Assembly (NCBI RefSeq): GCF_032814565.1
Contig: NZ_CP136521.1
Location: 1,336,501 to 1,400,500, forward strand
Direction of reading: 5' to 3'
Length of the DNA stretch: 64,000 nt
DNA from: Hwangdonia lutea
GTDB lineage: Bacteria; Bacteroidota; Bacteroidia; Flavobacteriales; Flavobacteriaceae
Below, piece by piece: positions 46,782 to 55,734 of the stretch. How positions within the stretch are numbered: the stretch's first letter is position 1; the number at the start of each line of letters is the position of its first letter. Below the pieces are notes generated by a model, which searched no databases, was not told the DNA's origin, and saw only the letters and a program-made list of their open reading frames with translations. The position numbers were made by a program, and so were the translations under genes.

Positions 46782-47495
46782 TCAATGCTTTGGTTTCGGA
46801 ATGAGCGGTCTTAGTGTAATTTCATCGATTAGCATATTATCGGGAGTTTTTAATAGATTAACAATGATATCTGCTACATCTTTTGGATGCATCATTTGGT
46901 TGTGCTTTTGTATTCCTGAATCCTTGAAAAAATCGGTTGCGATAGACCCAGGGTTTACGCAAGACACTTTAATTTTATCTGAGCGTAATTCTTTAAAAAG
47001 CGCTTCCGAAAAACCTTGAACCCCATATTTTGTAAGGCAATAAGCTGCCCCTTCCGATCTTGTGGTTTTTCCTAAAATAGAACCAATGTTAACAATATGG
47101 CAGGTGTTTTTGTTTTGTTTCATTAAAGGCACAATTTGAGAAGTCATGTAAAACAATCCATTGATATTGGTGTTGATCATGCTGTGCCATTGTGCAGATG
47201 TCAAAGCGTCAATTTTTCCAAAATATCCCGAACCTGCATTGTTGATTAGGATATCGGGTGTATGTGTTTTGGAAAAGGTTTTTTCCACCCAAGAATTTAG
47301 AGTGTTTTGATTGGAAATGTCCATAACCACAGGAACAAATCTTTTCCCCAATTGGTTTTTCAAATTATTTAGAAGGTCCGCATTGCGAGCTAAACCATAA
47401 ACCAAAGTATCGTTTGAAATTAATGCGGAAGAAATCGCTGCCCCTAAGCCTTTACTGGCACCAGTAATTATGGCTATTTTAGATTTCAGATTCAT
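46782..47495 (-). CDS. short-chain dehydrogenase/reductase
   Basis: 237 aa from the ATG at 47495. A longer frame to 47570 would overlap the upstream AhpD-like gene and adds a non-SDR Met/Trp-rich stretch, so the later start is chosen. Classical SDR: GASKGLGAA (12-20), NNAGSGYFG, catalytic YCLTKYGVQG (Tyr-x3-Lys), NPGSIATDFF. It binds NAD(P)H and reduces an unknown carbonyl. Fourth gene of the minus-strand cassette. Confidence 0.88.
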   Translation of the reverse strand: MNLKSKIAIITGASKGLGAAISSALISNDTLVYGLARNADLLNNLKNQLGKRFVPVVMDISNQNTLNSWVEKTFSKTHTPDILINNAGSGYFGKIDALTSAQWHSMINTNINGLFYMTSQIVPLMKQNKNTCHIVNIGSILGKTTRSEGAAYCLTKYGVQGFSEALFKELRSDKIKVSCVNPGSIATDFFKDSGIQKHNQMMHPKDVADIIVNLLKTPDNMLIDEITLRPLIPKPKH

Positions 47496-47508
47496 TTGTA
47501 ATGACTTG

Positions 47509-47844
47509 TTATTCCTGTTTTTCCATTTCATCCATGGCAATCGTGGCATGGGCATAAGCAGCACCTGCACGCATTTCGGAGGCTACCCAAATGGCTTCCA
47601 TAATTTCTTCTTTACTGGCGCCTTTTCGCATAGCTTGAGATGTGTGCGCCCTAATACAGTATGGGCATTGGGTTACATGGCCAACAGCTATGGCTATAAG
47701 TTGCTTGGTTTTTTCATCCAGAGCGCCCGCTTTAAAAATGGTTATGCTAAAATTGCGCCAAGCTTCAATGTTGTCTGATGCCAAGGCTGCTTTTTTATCT
47801 AAAAGCGTTCGTGTTGTTTTTGGAAAAAGTGATGTTTGGTCCAT
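47509..47844 (-). CDS. AhpD-like carboxymuconolactone decarboxylase family protein
   Basis: 111 aa. Core CPYCIRAHTSQAM gives Cys60-x2-Cys63-x3-His67 with an upstream Glu (ALDEKTKQLIA), the AhpD redox signature, so probably an alkylhydroperoxidase-type thiol protein. It lies between the OsmC gene and the SDR gene, 25 and 13 bases away, consistent with an oxidative-stress operon. Confidence 0.88.
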   Translation of the reverse strand: MDQTSLFPKTTRTLLDKKAALASDNIEAWRNFSITIFKAGALDEKTKQLIAIAVGHVTQCPYCIRAHTSQAMRKGASKEEIMEAIWVASEMRAGAAYAHATIAMDEMEKQE

Positions 47845-47869
47845 AATATACTTTTATAGGTTAGTAATT

Positions 47870-48286
47870 TTACTGCAGTTCGGCATCCATAGTAATTTTA
47901 AAACTCAATGCTTTGCTCACAGGGCAATTATCCTTGGCAGCGTTGGCACATTCCATGAATTTATCCGTATCGATATTCGGGATTTTCGCTTTAAGCTTTA
48001 AATGAGACTCTGTGAGTTCTAACTTATCGGTATCCATAGACACGGTTGCCGTTACGTTTAAAGTATCTGGTGTATAACCAGCTTCGCCTAAAATATTGCT
48101 TAATGCCATAGCAAAACAACCGGCGTGCGCTGCTGCCAATAGTTCGTCTGGATTAGTACTTTTGCCGTCGCCAAAACGAGAATGAAAACTGTATTCAGAT
48201 TCGTTTAATACTTTACTTTGAGTGCTTATCGCACCTTCGCCATCTTTTAACGAGCCGCTCCAAACGGCATTTGCTGTACGTTTCAT
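47870..48286 (-). CDS. OsmC family peroxiredoxin
   Basis: 138 aa. Reactive cysteines Cys57 (AAHAGCFAMAL) and Cys121 (KDNCPVSKAL) and the conserved Arg37 (SFHSRFGDG) match OsmC-type thiol peroxidases that detoxify organic hydroperoxides. It is the promoter-proximal gene of the five-gene minus-strand cassette (OsmC, AhpD-like, SDR, DUF488, reductase). Confidence 0.92.
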   Translation of the reverse strand: MKRTANAVWSGSLKDGEGAISTQSKVLNESEYSFHSRFGDGKSTNPDELLAAAHAGCFAMALSNILGEAGYTPDTLNVTATVSMDTDKLELTESHLKLKAKIPNIDTDKFMECANAAKDNCPVSKALSFKITMDAELQ

Positions 48287-48706
48287 ATCATCTAGATTTT
48301 ATTGATTATTAAATGAGAGGTGTTGTTTTTGTTTTTAGAAACTATGACTAAAAATTCACAACGCACTTAGCTACTATCTACGTTAAGACATAGAAGTATC
48401 AAGATTTAATTGCTTTAGTTTTGTAGTTATTCAACTGTCTTTTATTCATAGCAACGCATGAATATTTCAGTATAATATTTACACAAGAAAATTTGAGTAG
48501 GCCTATTTAGTGCATAAAGAAAACAACACCCTATTTCACTAAAATTACAAAAAATAATTAATTTGGACAAATTTATCCGATATAAACTAAGAAATACACC
48601 GTTTTGCAGAACCAATCATTATGAGAATATATTGCAAAATAATTTCTAGTTTGTATTTTAAGATAGCAAAAAGACTTATTTTTAAGTTTTAAGTAAAGAT
48701 AACGTT
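48287..48706. other. intergenic region between the redox cassette and yraN
   Basis: 420 bases of about 30% G+C without a recognisable gene. It must hold the divergent promoters of the OsmC operon and yraN. TATTTTTA at about 48677 differs by one base from the -7 consensus. No repeats of the dispersed families were recognised here. Confidence 0.45.
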
Positions 48707-49066
48707 ATGGCACAACACAACGAATTGGGTAAAAAAGGCGAACAATTAGCCGTCGATTTTCTGATGAAAAACGGATACGACATCATTGAACGCAACTACC
48801 GTTTCGATAAAGCCGAAGTTGATATTATTGCGCAAAAAAAAGATGTTCTTGCCATTATTGAAGTTAAAACACGCTCTACTACAGATTTTGGAAACCCGCA
48901 AGATTTTGTAAAACCCAAACAAATTCAACGGCTCGTAAAAGCGGTTGATGAATATGTAACGGTTAACGATTTAGATGTTGAAGTGCGTTTTGATATTGTT
49001 GCCATTGTTAAGGAAAAGAACAACTATGCCATTGAGCATTTAGAAAATGCTTTTTATCATTTCTAA
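48707..49066 (+). CDS. yraN: YraN family putative endonuclease (UPF0102)
   Basis: 119 aa, usual length. Opens with NELGKKGEQLAVDFLMKNGYDIIERNYRF, then AEVDIIAQKKDVLAIIEVKTRSTTDFG, the restriction-endonuclease-like fold with D-x-E-x-K-type residues (Asp, and Glu/Lys in IEVKTRS). Its cellular role is not settled. Its first ~134 bases recur in degenerate form at 45567-45702, on the other side of the five-gene redox cassette. Confidence 0.92.
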   Translation: MAQHNELGKKGEQLAVDFLMKNGYDIIERNYRFDKAEVDIIAQKKDVLAIIEVKTRSTTDFGNPQDFVKPKQIQRLVKAVDEYVTVNDLDVEVRFDIVAIVKEKNNYAIEHLENAFYHF

Positions 49067-49080
49067 TCATTAGTTTTATT

Positions 49081-49104
49081 CATTCCTTCGAAGGCAGGAA
49101 TGAC
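49081..49104. repeat. CATTCCTTCGAAGGCAGGAATG palindromic repeat
   Basis: A slightly diverged copy of the CATTCCTGCGAAGGCAGGAATG family, between the convergent yraN and TlpA-like genes. It may act as a terminator hairpin for both. Confidence 0.7.
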
Positions 49105-49118
49105 TAGCTTTCCGAAAA

Positions 49119-50447
49119 TTATTCAGCTTCAAAAAACATTTTTAAAGCCTCAACATCTGCCGGTTTTGCAATAATTTCCTTGGCTTTGTTTAAAATGAAA
49201 TACGTTGGTGTGGCTGTTACACCATAAGCATCGCCAATTTTATTATCCCATTTGCCCTCACCATAAACGTGTATAAATTCCGGATAATTTTTAATTATGT
49301 TTTTCCATGCTTGTGGCTCATCTTCCAGAGCTATGGCAATTACTTTCAACTTTCCCGCTTCTTGTGTTTTTACAAAGGACTGCAATTGTGGGATCTCGTC
49401 TAAACAATGCGAACATGAGCTGCTCCAAAATACAATGATGTAACGTTCGGCAATATTTATTTCGCTTAATTTTTTGTTGGTTTTACCTCCTGATTTTTCA
49501 ATTTGAAATGAAAAATCTGGCGCTTTGCTTCCTATTGAGGTGTTTTTAAATAAGCTTAATCCTTCAACCAATTCGTCATCACCCAGAGATTTAGCAACAT
49601 CAATTAAATAGGTTTCAGAAATATAATTAGCTACATTTTCGAATCCTAAATCCACCATTTGCTGCCATAAATCTATCAGTAAAACCCTTTTGGTTTCGTT
49701 TGGAGCGTTTTTCATCGCATGGCAAAAAGCATCAATATTATTTTTATAATTGGTAAATTCATCTACATCGCCATAAGATAATCCAAACACATAATTTAAC
49801 ATCCGCTCATCAAAAAAGTTGGAGCTTTGCAATGTTTTATTGTTGAAATCTACATGGTCAAAATAATGTGTTTTTAAATTAGAGACATAGGTTTTTACAT
49901 CTTCGAATTTTTCAGGAATATACGGTGTATTTGCTTTAATAAACTCTAATGCTATGGTGCCTTTGGCCAACGATTCGAAATTAGACTGGGCTTCGCGTTG
50001 GGTTTTGAAAATAGATTTTAAGGCCATGGTATCTTTACCTTCTTCTCTGTAAAACTTACCAATACTGTGGGTTATCATGGACATGCTGTTTTTATAGGAT
50101 GCCAATAATTTGTTTTCTGATGAGGACTTAAATTCTACGCCGGTTTCAGAATTAAATGCGAGTTCAATATCTTCTTTTCCGTTGTAAATAACATCAAAAT
50201 TATAGTCTTCTTGCGGAATCGCATAAACAATTCTGTACATGCCTTTTGTTGCTGTTGAATCTAATTTAAACTCAAACAAGCCGTCTTTAATTTCGGAATT
50301 TGTAATATATTCTGAAACTGTTGGAGTTACTTTATAAAGCAGTGCCACATTGAAATCTTCGGCTGGAGTAAATGTACCTTTAATAGTGTGCTGCCCAAAA
50401 AATACATTTGGCAGTAAAACTACTAAGGCAACAATACGTTTTAACAT
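49119..50447 (-). CDS. TlpA-like thioredoxin-fold lipoprotein or periplasmic protein
   Basis: 442 aa with a signal peptide (MLKRIVALVVLLPNVFFG). The N-terminal part is beta-rich (HTIKGTFTPAEDFNVALLY), resembling DUF4369-type domains, and the middle is helical. The C-terminal ~140 residues are a thioredoxin domain with Cys345-Ser-His-Cys348 (SSCSHC) and the cis-Pro region VTATPTYFIL. It probably acts as a periplasmic disulfide reductant. Downstream of mfd on the same strand by 31 bases. Confidence 0.85.
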   Translation of the reverse strand: MLKRIVALVVLLPNVFFGQHTIKGTFTPAEDFNVALLYKVTPTVSEYITNSEIKDGLFEFKLDSTATKGMYRIVYAIPQEDYNFDVIYNGKEDIELAFNSETGVEFKSSSENKLLASYKNSMSMITHSIGKFYREEGKDTMALKSIFKTQREAQSNFESLAKGTIALEFIKANTPYIPEKFEDVKTYVSNLKTHYFDHVDFNNKTLQSSNFFDERMLNYVFGLSYGDVDEFTNYKNNIDAFCHAMKNAPNETKRVLLIDLWQQMVDLGFENVANYISETYLIDVAKSLGDDELVEGLSLFKNTSIGSKAPDFSFQIEKSGGKTNKKLSEINIAERYIIVFWSSSCSHCLDEIPQLQSFVKTQEAGKLKVIAIALEDEPQAWKNIIKNYPEFIHVYGEGKWDNKIGDAYGVTATPTYFILNKAKEIIAKPADVEALKMFFEAE

Positions 50448-50478
50448 GGGTTTTAATTTAATTTTAATAGAACAATAA

Positions 50479-53400
50479 TTAAGCCATTATAGGTTTTAAA
50501 ATTGCTAAGGCTTGTTTTACAGATTTAACAGATTCAAAAGTTAATAATAACCTTAAACCATTTCGGGTTTGCTTTTCTTTCATTTTACAAATTCCCGGGT
50601 TGGATTGTACAAATTTAAGAACTTTTGTAAAGTTATCGCTTTGGTAATACGGACTTTGTTGATCGTTTACAAAATACCCAACAAATTTGCCTTTTTTCAT
50701 AATAATTTTTTCAAATCCTAATTTGGTAGCGATCCATTTTAATTGGACACTATTTAGTAAATCGGTCACTTGTGTTGGCAACTCGCCAAAACGGTCGATG
50801 AGTTCGGTTTCAAATTTTTGTAATTCCGCTTCAGTATTTAGGTTGTTTAATTGCGTGTACAAGTTTAAGCGTTCTGTAATATTATTTACGTAATCGTCGG
50901 GAAACAACAACTCAAAATCGGTGTCAATCGTTACCTCTTTTACATAAACCTTATCGGTTTTATCGTCGTTATACAAATCCTTAAACTCGTTTTCCTTGAG
51001 TTCTTCAATGGCTTCGTTTAGTATTTTTTGATAGGTATCAAATCCTATTTCATTAATAAACCCGCTTTGTTCTCCTCCTAATAAATCGCCTGCGCCACGG
51101 ATTTCTAAATCTTTCATGGCTATATTAAACCCACTTCCAAGTTCTGTAAATTGCTCTAAAGCCGTGATGCGTTTTCGGGCATCTTCAGTCATTGCCGAGT
51201 ATTCTGGTGTTATAAAATAACAGAATGCTTTTTTATTGCTTCTCCCAACTCGCCCACGCATTTGATGCAAATCGCTCAACCCAAAATTATTGGCATTATT
51301 GATAAAAATGGTGTTGGCATTTGGCACATCCAGTCCGCTTTCAACAATGGTAGTGCTCACCAAAATATCAAATTCGCCATCCATAAAAGCCAGCATGAGC
51401 TGCTCTAATTTTTTGCCATCCATTTGCCCGTGACCAATGCCAATTTTAGCATCGGGCACCAAACGTTGCAGCATACCGGCGACTTCTTTAATATTTTCTA
51501 TGCGATTGTGAATAAAAAATATTTGCCCGCCCCTTTGAATCTCATAACTCACCGCATCGCGAATGGTTTCTTCGTTAAATCGGATAACATGACTTTCAAT
51601 GGGGTAACGATTTGGTGGCGGTGTTGTGATAACCGATAAATCGCGAGCCGCCATTAAACTAAATTGCAAGGTACGCGGAATTGGTGTTGCGGTTAGCGTT
51701 AGCACATCTACATTATCTTTTAGGGTTTTTAATTTTTCCTTTACGGATACACCAAATTTCTGCTCTTCGTCAACAATCAACAATCCCAAATCTTTAAACT
51801 TAACGTTTTTATTAACGAGCTGATGCGTGCCGATAATAATATCAACATGTCCTTTTTCCAGACCTTCCAAAGTTTCTCGTTTTTCTTTGGCGGTTCTAAA
51901 GCGGTTTACGTAATCTACGGTAACTGGAAAGTCCTTTAAACGCTGCTTAAACGTTCTGGAGTGCTGGTATGCCAAAATGGTAGTTGGTACCAAAACAGCC
52001 ACTTGTTTTCCGTTATCAACGGCTTTAAAAGCAGCGCGAATGGCCACTTCCGTTTTACCAAAACCAACATCGCCACACACCAATCTATCCATAGGGCGTT
52101 CGCTTTCCATATCGGCTTTAATATCGGCAGTTGCCGTAATTTGGTCTGGTGTATCCTCATAAATAAAAGAGGCTTCCAATTCGTGTTGCAAATAGCTGTC
52201 TGGCTTGTACTGATAGCCCTTTTGTGTTTTTCGTTTAGCGTAAAGTTTTATTAAATTAAAGGCAACGTGTTTTACGCGCGCTTTGGTTTTTTGCTTTAAG
52301 GTTTTCCAAGCTTTACTGCCTAGTTTATAAATCTTTGGTGGTTTGCCATCTTTACCGTTAAACTTGGTGATTTTATGTAACGAATGAATGCTTAAATACA
52401 GTACATCGCGTTCACCGTAAACCAATTTTATAGCTTCTTGTTTTTTACCCTCGACATCTATTTTTTGAAGGCCGCCAAAACGCCCAACACCATGGTCGAT
52501 ATGCGTTACATAATCACCAATACCTAAACTAGTAAGCTCTTTTAGGGTAATGGCCTGCTTTTTAGCGTAACCATTTTTAAGGTGAAATTTATGATAGCGC
52601 TCAAAAATTTGATGATCGGTATAACACACCATTTTGTTATCGTGATCGATAAAACCTTGATATAATGATAAAATGATGGTTTGATATTGCTTGACGTCGA
52701 GATTTGAATCATCAAAAATATCATGAAAACGTTTGGCTTGCTGCTCGCTTATACAGGCAATATAATTGGTATAACCTTTTTTGTTGTTAGTATTTAAGTC
52801 TTCTATTAAAAGATTGAATTGTTTATTAAATGCGGGTTGTGGCGTGGTGTTGAAGGTGATTTCGTTTACATCATTACGAGGAGCTTGTTCAGCCTGCACT
52901 GAGCGCAGTCGAAGTGTGGTAATCTCTTCCTTTGAAACAGATTGCGACGTTTCACTCGCAATGACGTTATTATTAAAAACCGATGTTGTTCCAAACTCAA
53001 CAATAGAAAAATCCAATAATTGCTTTTTTAATACGGCCGAATTAGCAAACAGCATTTGGGGTTCGGCGTGTTTTAATTCTGAATTGAGTGCCTTAAAAGC
53101 GTCTTCAGCCTTTTCATAAAAATCGTCTATTCTTGAAAAAAACAAGTCGGCATTTTTAAAACAAACCACCGTTTTTTGAGCGATGTATTTTAAGAAACTT
53201 TGGCGCTTTTCCTCAATAAGCTTATTGGCAACATTAGGGATAATATTGACTTTTTTAATCTGTTCTACCGAGAGTTGGGTTTCCACATCAAAAGTTCTGA
53301 TACTGTCTACCTCATCACCAAAAAACTCGATACGATAGGGTTGGTCATGCGAAAACGAAAACACATCCACAATACCACCGCGCACCGAAAACTCTCCGGG

Positions 53401-53919
53401 TTCGGTTACAAAATCGACGCGTTTAAATTGATATTCAAACAATACTTCGTTTACAAAATCGATGGATATTTTATCGTCTACCGACACTTTTAAAGTGTTG
53501 CGTTCCAACTCTTTTCTAGTGACCACTTTCTCGAATAGTGCATCGGGATAGGTTACAATTATGGCCGGTTTCTTTTGCGAATTAATGCGGTTTAAAACCT
53601 CGGCACGAAGCAGCACGTTAGCATTATCGGTTTCCTCTATTTGGTAAGGCCTTCGGTAACTGCCCGGGTAAAACAACACGTCTTTGGGGTTGCACAATTG
53701 CTCTAAATCGTTTAGGTAATGTGCGGCCTCTTCCTTGTCGTTAAACACTAATAAAAATGGCTTGTTGGCCTGCTTGAAAACGCTGGAAATTACAAAGGAC
53801 AAAGAGGAGCCAACGAGCCCTTTTAAATGTATTTTACTTTGAGTTTGGGCAATAGCACCTTGCAGATTTTGCATGTGCAAAGTCTGTGAATAGGTTTGCG
53901 AGAGGATGGATTTACTCAC
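50479..53919 (-). CDS. mfd: transcription-repair coupling factor with an in-frame repeat insertion
   Basis: 1146 aa. Mfd removes stalled RNA polymerase and recruits UvrA. Order: UvrB-like N-terminal domains (~1-310), RNAP-interacting region (GDYVTHIDHGVGRFGGL onward), translocase with Walker A GDVGFGKTE (616-624), DEEQ box and GRVGRSNKKA, then the C-terminal D7 domain. Residues 319-351 (VIASETSQS...QAPRNDV) are not Mfd-like: their DNA (52870-52966) is an intergenic-type repeat with inverted ends. All core motifs survive, so the protein is probably functional. Genes of this size in relatives are, from memory, roughly 30 residues shorter. Confidence 0.93.
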   Translation of the reverse strand: MSKSILSQTYSQTLHMQNLQGAIAQTQSKIHLKGLVGSSLSFVISSVFKQANKPFLLVFNDKEEAAHYLNDLEQLCNPKDVLFYPGSYRRPYQIEETDNANVLLRAEVLNRINSQKKPAIIVTYPDALFEKVVTRKELERNTLKVSVDDKISIDFVNEVLFEYQFKRVDFVTEPGEFSVRGGIVDVFSFSHDQPYRIEFFGDEVDSIRTFDVETQLSVEQIKKVNIIPNVANKLIEEKRQSFLKYIAQKTVVCFKNADLFFSRIDDFYEKAEDAFKALNSELKHAEPQMLFANSAVLKKQLLDFSIVEFGTTSVFNNNVIASETSQSVSKEEITTLRLRSVQAEQAPRNDVNEITFNTTPQPAFNKQFNLLIEDLNTNNKKGYTNYIACISEQQAKRFHDIFDDSNLDVKQYQTIILSLYQGFIDHDNKMVCYTDHQIFERYHKFHLKNGYAKKQAITLKELTSLGIGDYVTHIDHGVGRFGGLQKIDVEGKKQEAIKLVYGERDVLYLSIHSLHKITKFNGKDGKPPKIYKLGSKAWKTLKQKTKARVKHVAFNLIKLYAKRKTQKGYQYKPDSYLQHELEASFIYEDTPDQITATADIKADMESERPMDRLVCGDVGFGKTEVAIRAAFKAVDNGKQVAVLVPTTILAYQHSRTFKQRLKDFPVTVDYVNRFRTAKEKRETLEGLEKGHVDIIIGTHQLVNKNVKFKDLGLLIVDEEQKFGVSVKEKLKTLKDNVDVLTLTATPIPRTLQFSLMAARDLSVITTPPPNRYPIESHVIRFNEETIRDAVSYEIQRGGQIFFIHNRIENIKEVAGMLQRLVPDAKIGIGHGQMDGKKLEQLMLAFMDGEFDILVSTTIVESGLDVPNANTIFINNANNFGLSDLHQMRGRVGRSNKKAFCYFITPEYSAMTEDARKRITALEQFTELGSGFNIAMKDLEIRGAGDLLGGEQSGFINEIGFDTYQKILNEAIEELKENEFKDLYNDDKTDKVYVKEVTIDTDFELLFPDDYVNNITERLNLYTQLNNLNTEAELQKFETELIDRFGELPTQVTDLLNSVQLKWIATKLGFEKIIMKKGKFVGYFVNDQQSPYYQSDNFTKVLKFVQSNPGICKMKEKQTRNGLRLLLTFESVKSVKQALAILKPIMA
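52870..52966. repeat. dispersed repeat inside mfd
   Basis: Ends ATCATTACGAGG and CTCGCAATGACG are inverted with two mismatches. Inside lie the blocks TTCGACTGCGCTCAGTGC (minus strand) and GCGACGTTTC...GCAATCTGTTTC. Similar blocks occur in noncoding DNA at 35027-35123, 54109-54127 and 54189-54223. The insertion keeps the mfd frame open. Confidence 0.8.
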
Positions 53920-54291
53920 CTAATTAATGAATTTTACGATTGCAAATATACGGTTTAGAATTATTTTTATATGGATTTAACAGAAATTCGCAAAGGTTTA
54001 TTTTTAAACAGCGACAACGATTTTTTTTGGGCACACCTGAGTCTAGGTATTTTTAATTTTGAACTTAAGATTAAAAATGTTAGTCTGGTTTTGCGTTAGC
54101 GATTGAAACCCTTCGACTGTGCTCAGGATAAAACTATCCTTTTTAAATAAATGGAAAGAATTAATTTCACAAAAAACTAAAATTTTACAGATTGCCTCGT
54201 CCTTCGTCCTCGCAAAGACGGTGCCTTTAAAAAGATATAGTGGAAAGCGCGACCCTTTTTATTATTCTTAAAAAGGGTAACGCCTAATTAC
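53920..54291. other. intergenic region with three decayed repeats
   Basis: No gene. CCCTTCGACTGTGCTCAGG at 54109-54127 shares its core with the repeat in mfd. 54189-54223 (GCGAGGACGAAGG on the minus strand, beside GCAATCTGT) is a relic of the GTCATTGCGAGG family. 54227-54284 (minus strand GGCGTTACCC...AAAGGGTCGCGC) is a short GGCGTT-family copy whose arms form a hairpin (54251-54279) that could end pyk transcription. Confidence 0.6.
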
Positions 54292-55734
54292 TTAAAAGCT
54301 ACAACTTGTAATTTCGGTAACTCGAAGTGTGTTTACCATGCCTTTTTCCTTAATCGGCATTGCGGCTAAGCTTATTAACATATCGCCTGTTTCTAAATAG
54401 CCTTTTTTACAGGCTATGTCGTTAACATCTTCAATGGTTTGGTCGGTGCTTACATACTTATCGTAGTAAAAGGCTTGAACGCCCCACAACAGGCTAAGAC
54501 GCGTTAAAATTCGCTTGTTCGAGGTAAACACCAATATGTGCGATGATGGTCTCCACGCTGAAATTTGAAACGCGGTATAACCACTGTTTGTTAGGGTTGA
54601 AATGGCTTTGGCATTAATTTCGTTGGCCATATTTGCCGCGTGATAACAGATGGATTTTGTAATGTAACGATTGGTACGAATATGTGGTGGCAATTGCGGT
54701 ACTTTAATTAAATCGGAGTTTTCGACGCTTATTAAAATATCTGCCATTTGTTTAATAACCTGCACGGGATAACTACCAACCGAGGTTTCGCCCGAAAGCA
54801 TTACAGCATCGGCACCGTCCATTACCGAGTTAGCAACATCGTTTACTTCTGCCCTTGTTGGGGTTAAACTGGAAATCATGGTTTCCATCATTTGCGTTGC
54901 AATAATTACCGGAATTCTAGCTTTTTTAGCACGTAATACCAGTTGCTTTTGAATAAGCGGAACTTCTTCAGCTGGTACTTCAACGCCTAAATCACCACGA
55001 GCTACCATCAATCCATCGCAGTGCGCTATGATTTTATCAATGTTTTCAACGGCTTCCGGTTTTTCGATTTTAGCGATAATAGGAATTTTATAATCGTTAT
55101 GCTTCTTAATTAAATCGCGCAGTTCCATTAAATCTTCGGCATGACGTACAAATGACAATGCAATCCAATCGACACCTTGCCCAATGGCAAAAATGGCATC
55201 TTCAATATCTTTTTCCGTTAAGGCTGGTTGGGAAATATTGGTGTTGGGAAGGTTTACGCCTTTTTTCGATTTTAGTGGTCCACCCTGAATTACGCGTGCC
55301 TTTACTTCGGATTTTTTATCGGTTGAAACCACTTCAAAAATTAATTTTCCGTCGTCTAAAAGAATACGCTCACCTGGGTTTGCATCTTGCGGAAACTTAT
55401 CGTAGGTCATAAAAACCCGGTCTTTTGTACCTTCAAAACGCTCGCCTGTTGCAAAGGTAATTTCATCGCCTTCATTAACAACAACATCGCCTTTCATTAC
55501 GCCCACACGAAGTTTAGGTCCTTGTAAATCGGCTAAAATGGCCGCCGTATACCCAAGCTCTTTATTGAGTTCGCGTATCATTTTTATACGGGCTTCAACA
55601 TCTTCATATTTGGCATGGGAAAAGTTAATTCTAAATACATTAACCCCTTCTTCAAGCATCCCTTTTAAAATTTCCTTAGTGCTTGTGGCTGGCCCTAATG
55701 TGGCTACTATTTTGGTTTTTTTTCTTATCGGCAT
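54292..55734 (-). CDS. pyk: pyruvate kinase
   Basis: 480 aa, last step of glycolysis (phosphoenolpyruvate plus ADP to pyruvate plus ATP). FRINFSHA near residue 36, catalytic Lys in IAKIEKPEAVENID, metal-binding ARGDLGVEVP, and MISSLTPTRAEVNDVANSVMDGADAVMLSGET are all intact. The C-terminal domain is complete (no truncation). It overlaps the IPExxxVDY gene by one base, at the end of the acpP operon. Confidence 0.96.
   Translation of the reverse strand: MPIRKKTKIVATLGPATSTKEILKGMLEEGVNVFRINFSHAKYEDVEARIKMIRELNKELGYTAAILADLQGPKLRVGVMKGDVVVNEGDEITFATGERFEGTKDRVFMTYDKFPQDANPGERILLDDGKLIFEVVSTDKKSEVKARVIQGGPLKSKKGVNLPNTNISQPALTEKDIEDAIFAIGQGVDWIALSFVRHAEDLMELRDLIKKHNDYKIPIIAKIEKPEAVENIDKIIAHCDGLMVARGDLGVEVPAEEVPLIQKQLVLRAKKARIPVIIATQMMETMISSLTPTRAEVNDVANSVMDGADAVMLSGETSVGSYPVQVIKQMADILISVENSDLIKVPQLPPHIRTNRYITKSICYHAANMANEINAKAISTLTNSGYTAFQISAWRPSSHILVFTSNKRILTRLSLLWGVQAFYYDKYVSTDQTIEDVNDIACKKGYLETGDMLISLAAMPIKEKGMVNTLRVTEITSCSF

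Noticed and set aside
47496-47570. Longer N-terminus for the SDR gene
   Set aside because: The extra 25 residues overlap the AhpD-like gene and do not look like SDR sequence; the ATG at 47495 starts directly before the Rossmann motif.
45555-48706. Classical insertion sequence or integrative element
   Set aside because: No transposase, integrase, tRNA att site or terminal inverted repeats around the redox cassette; only the yraN-like direct repeat is seen.
52870-52966. Intein or self-splicing intron in mfd
   Set aside because: Only ~33 residues long, with no splicing motifs; the DNA matches dispersed intergenic repeats instead.
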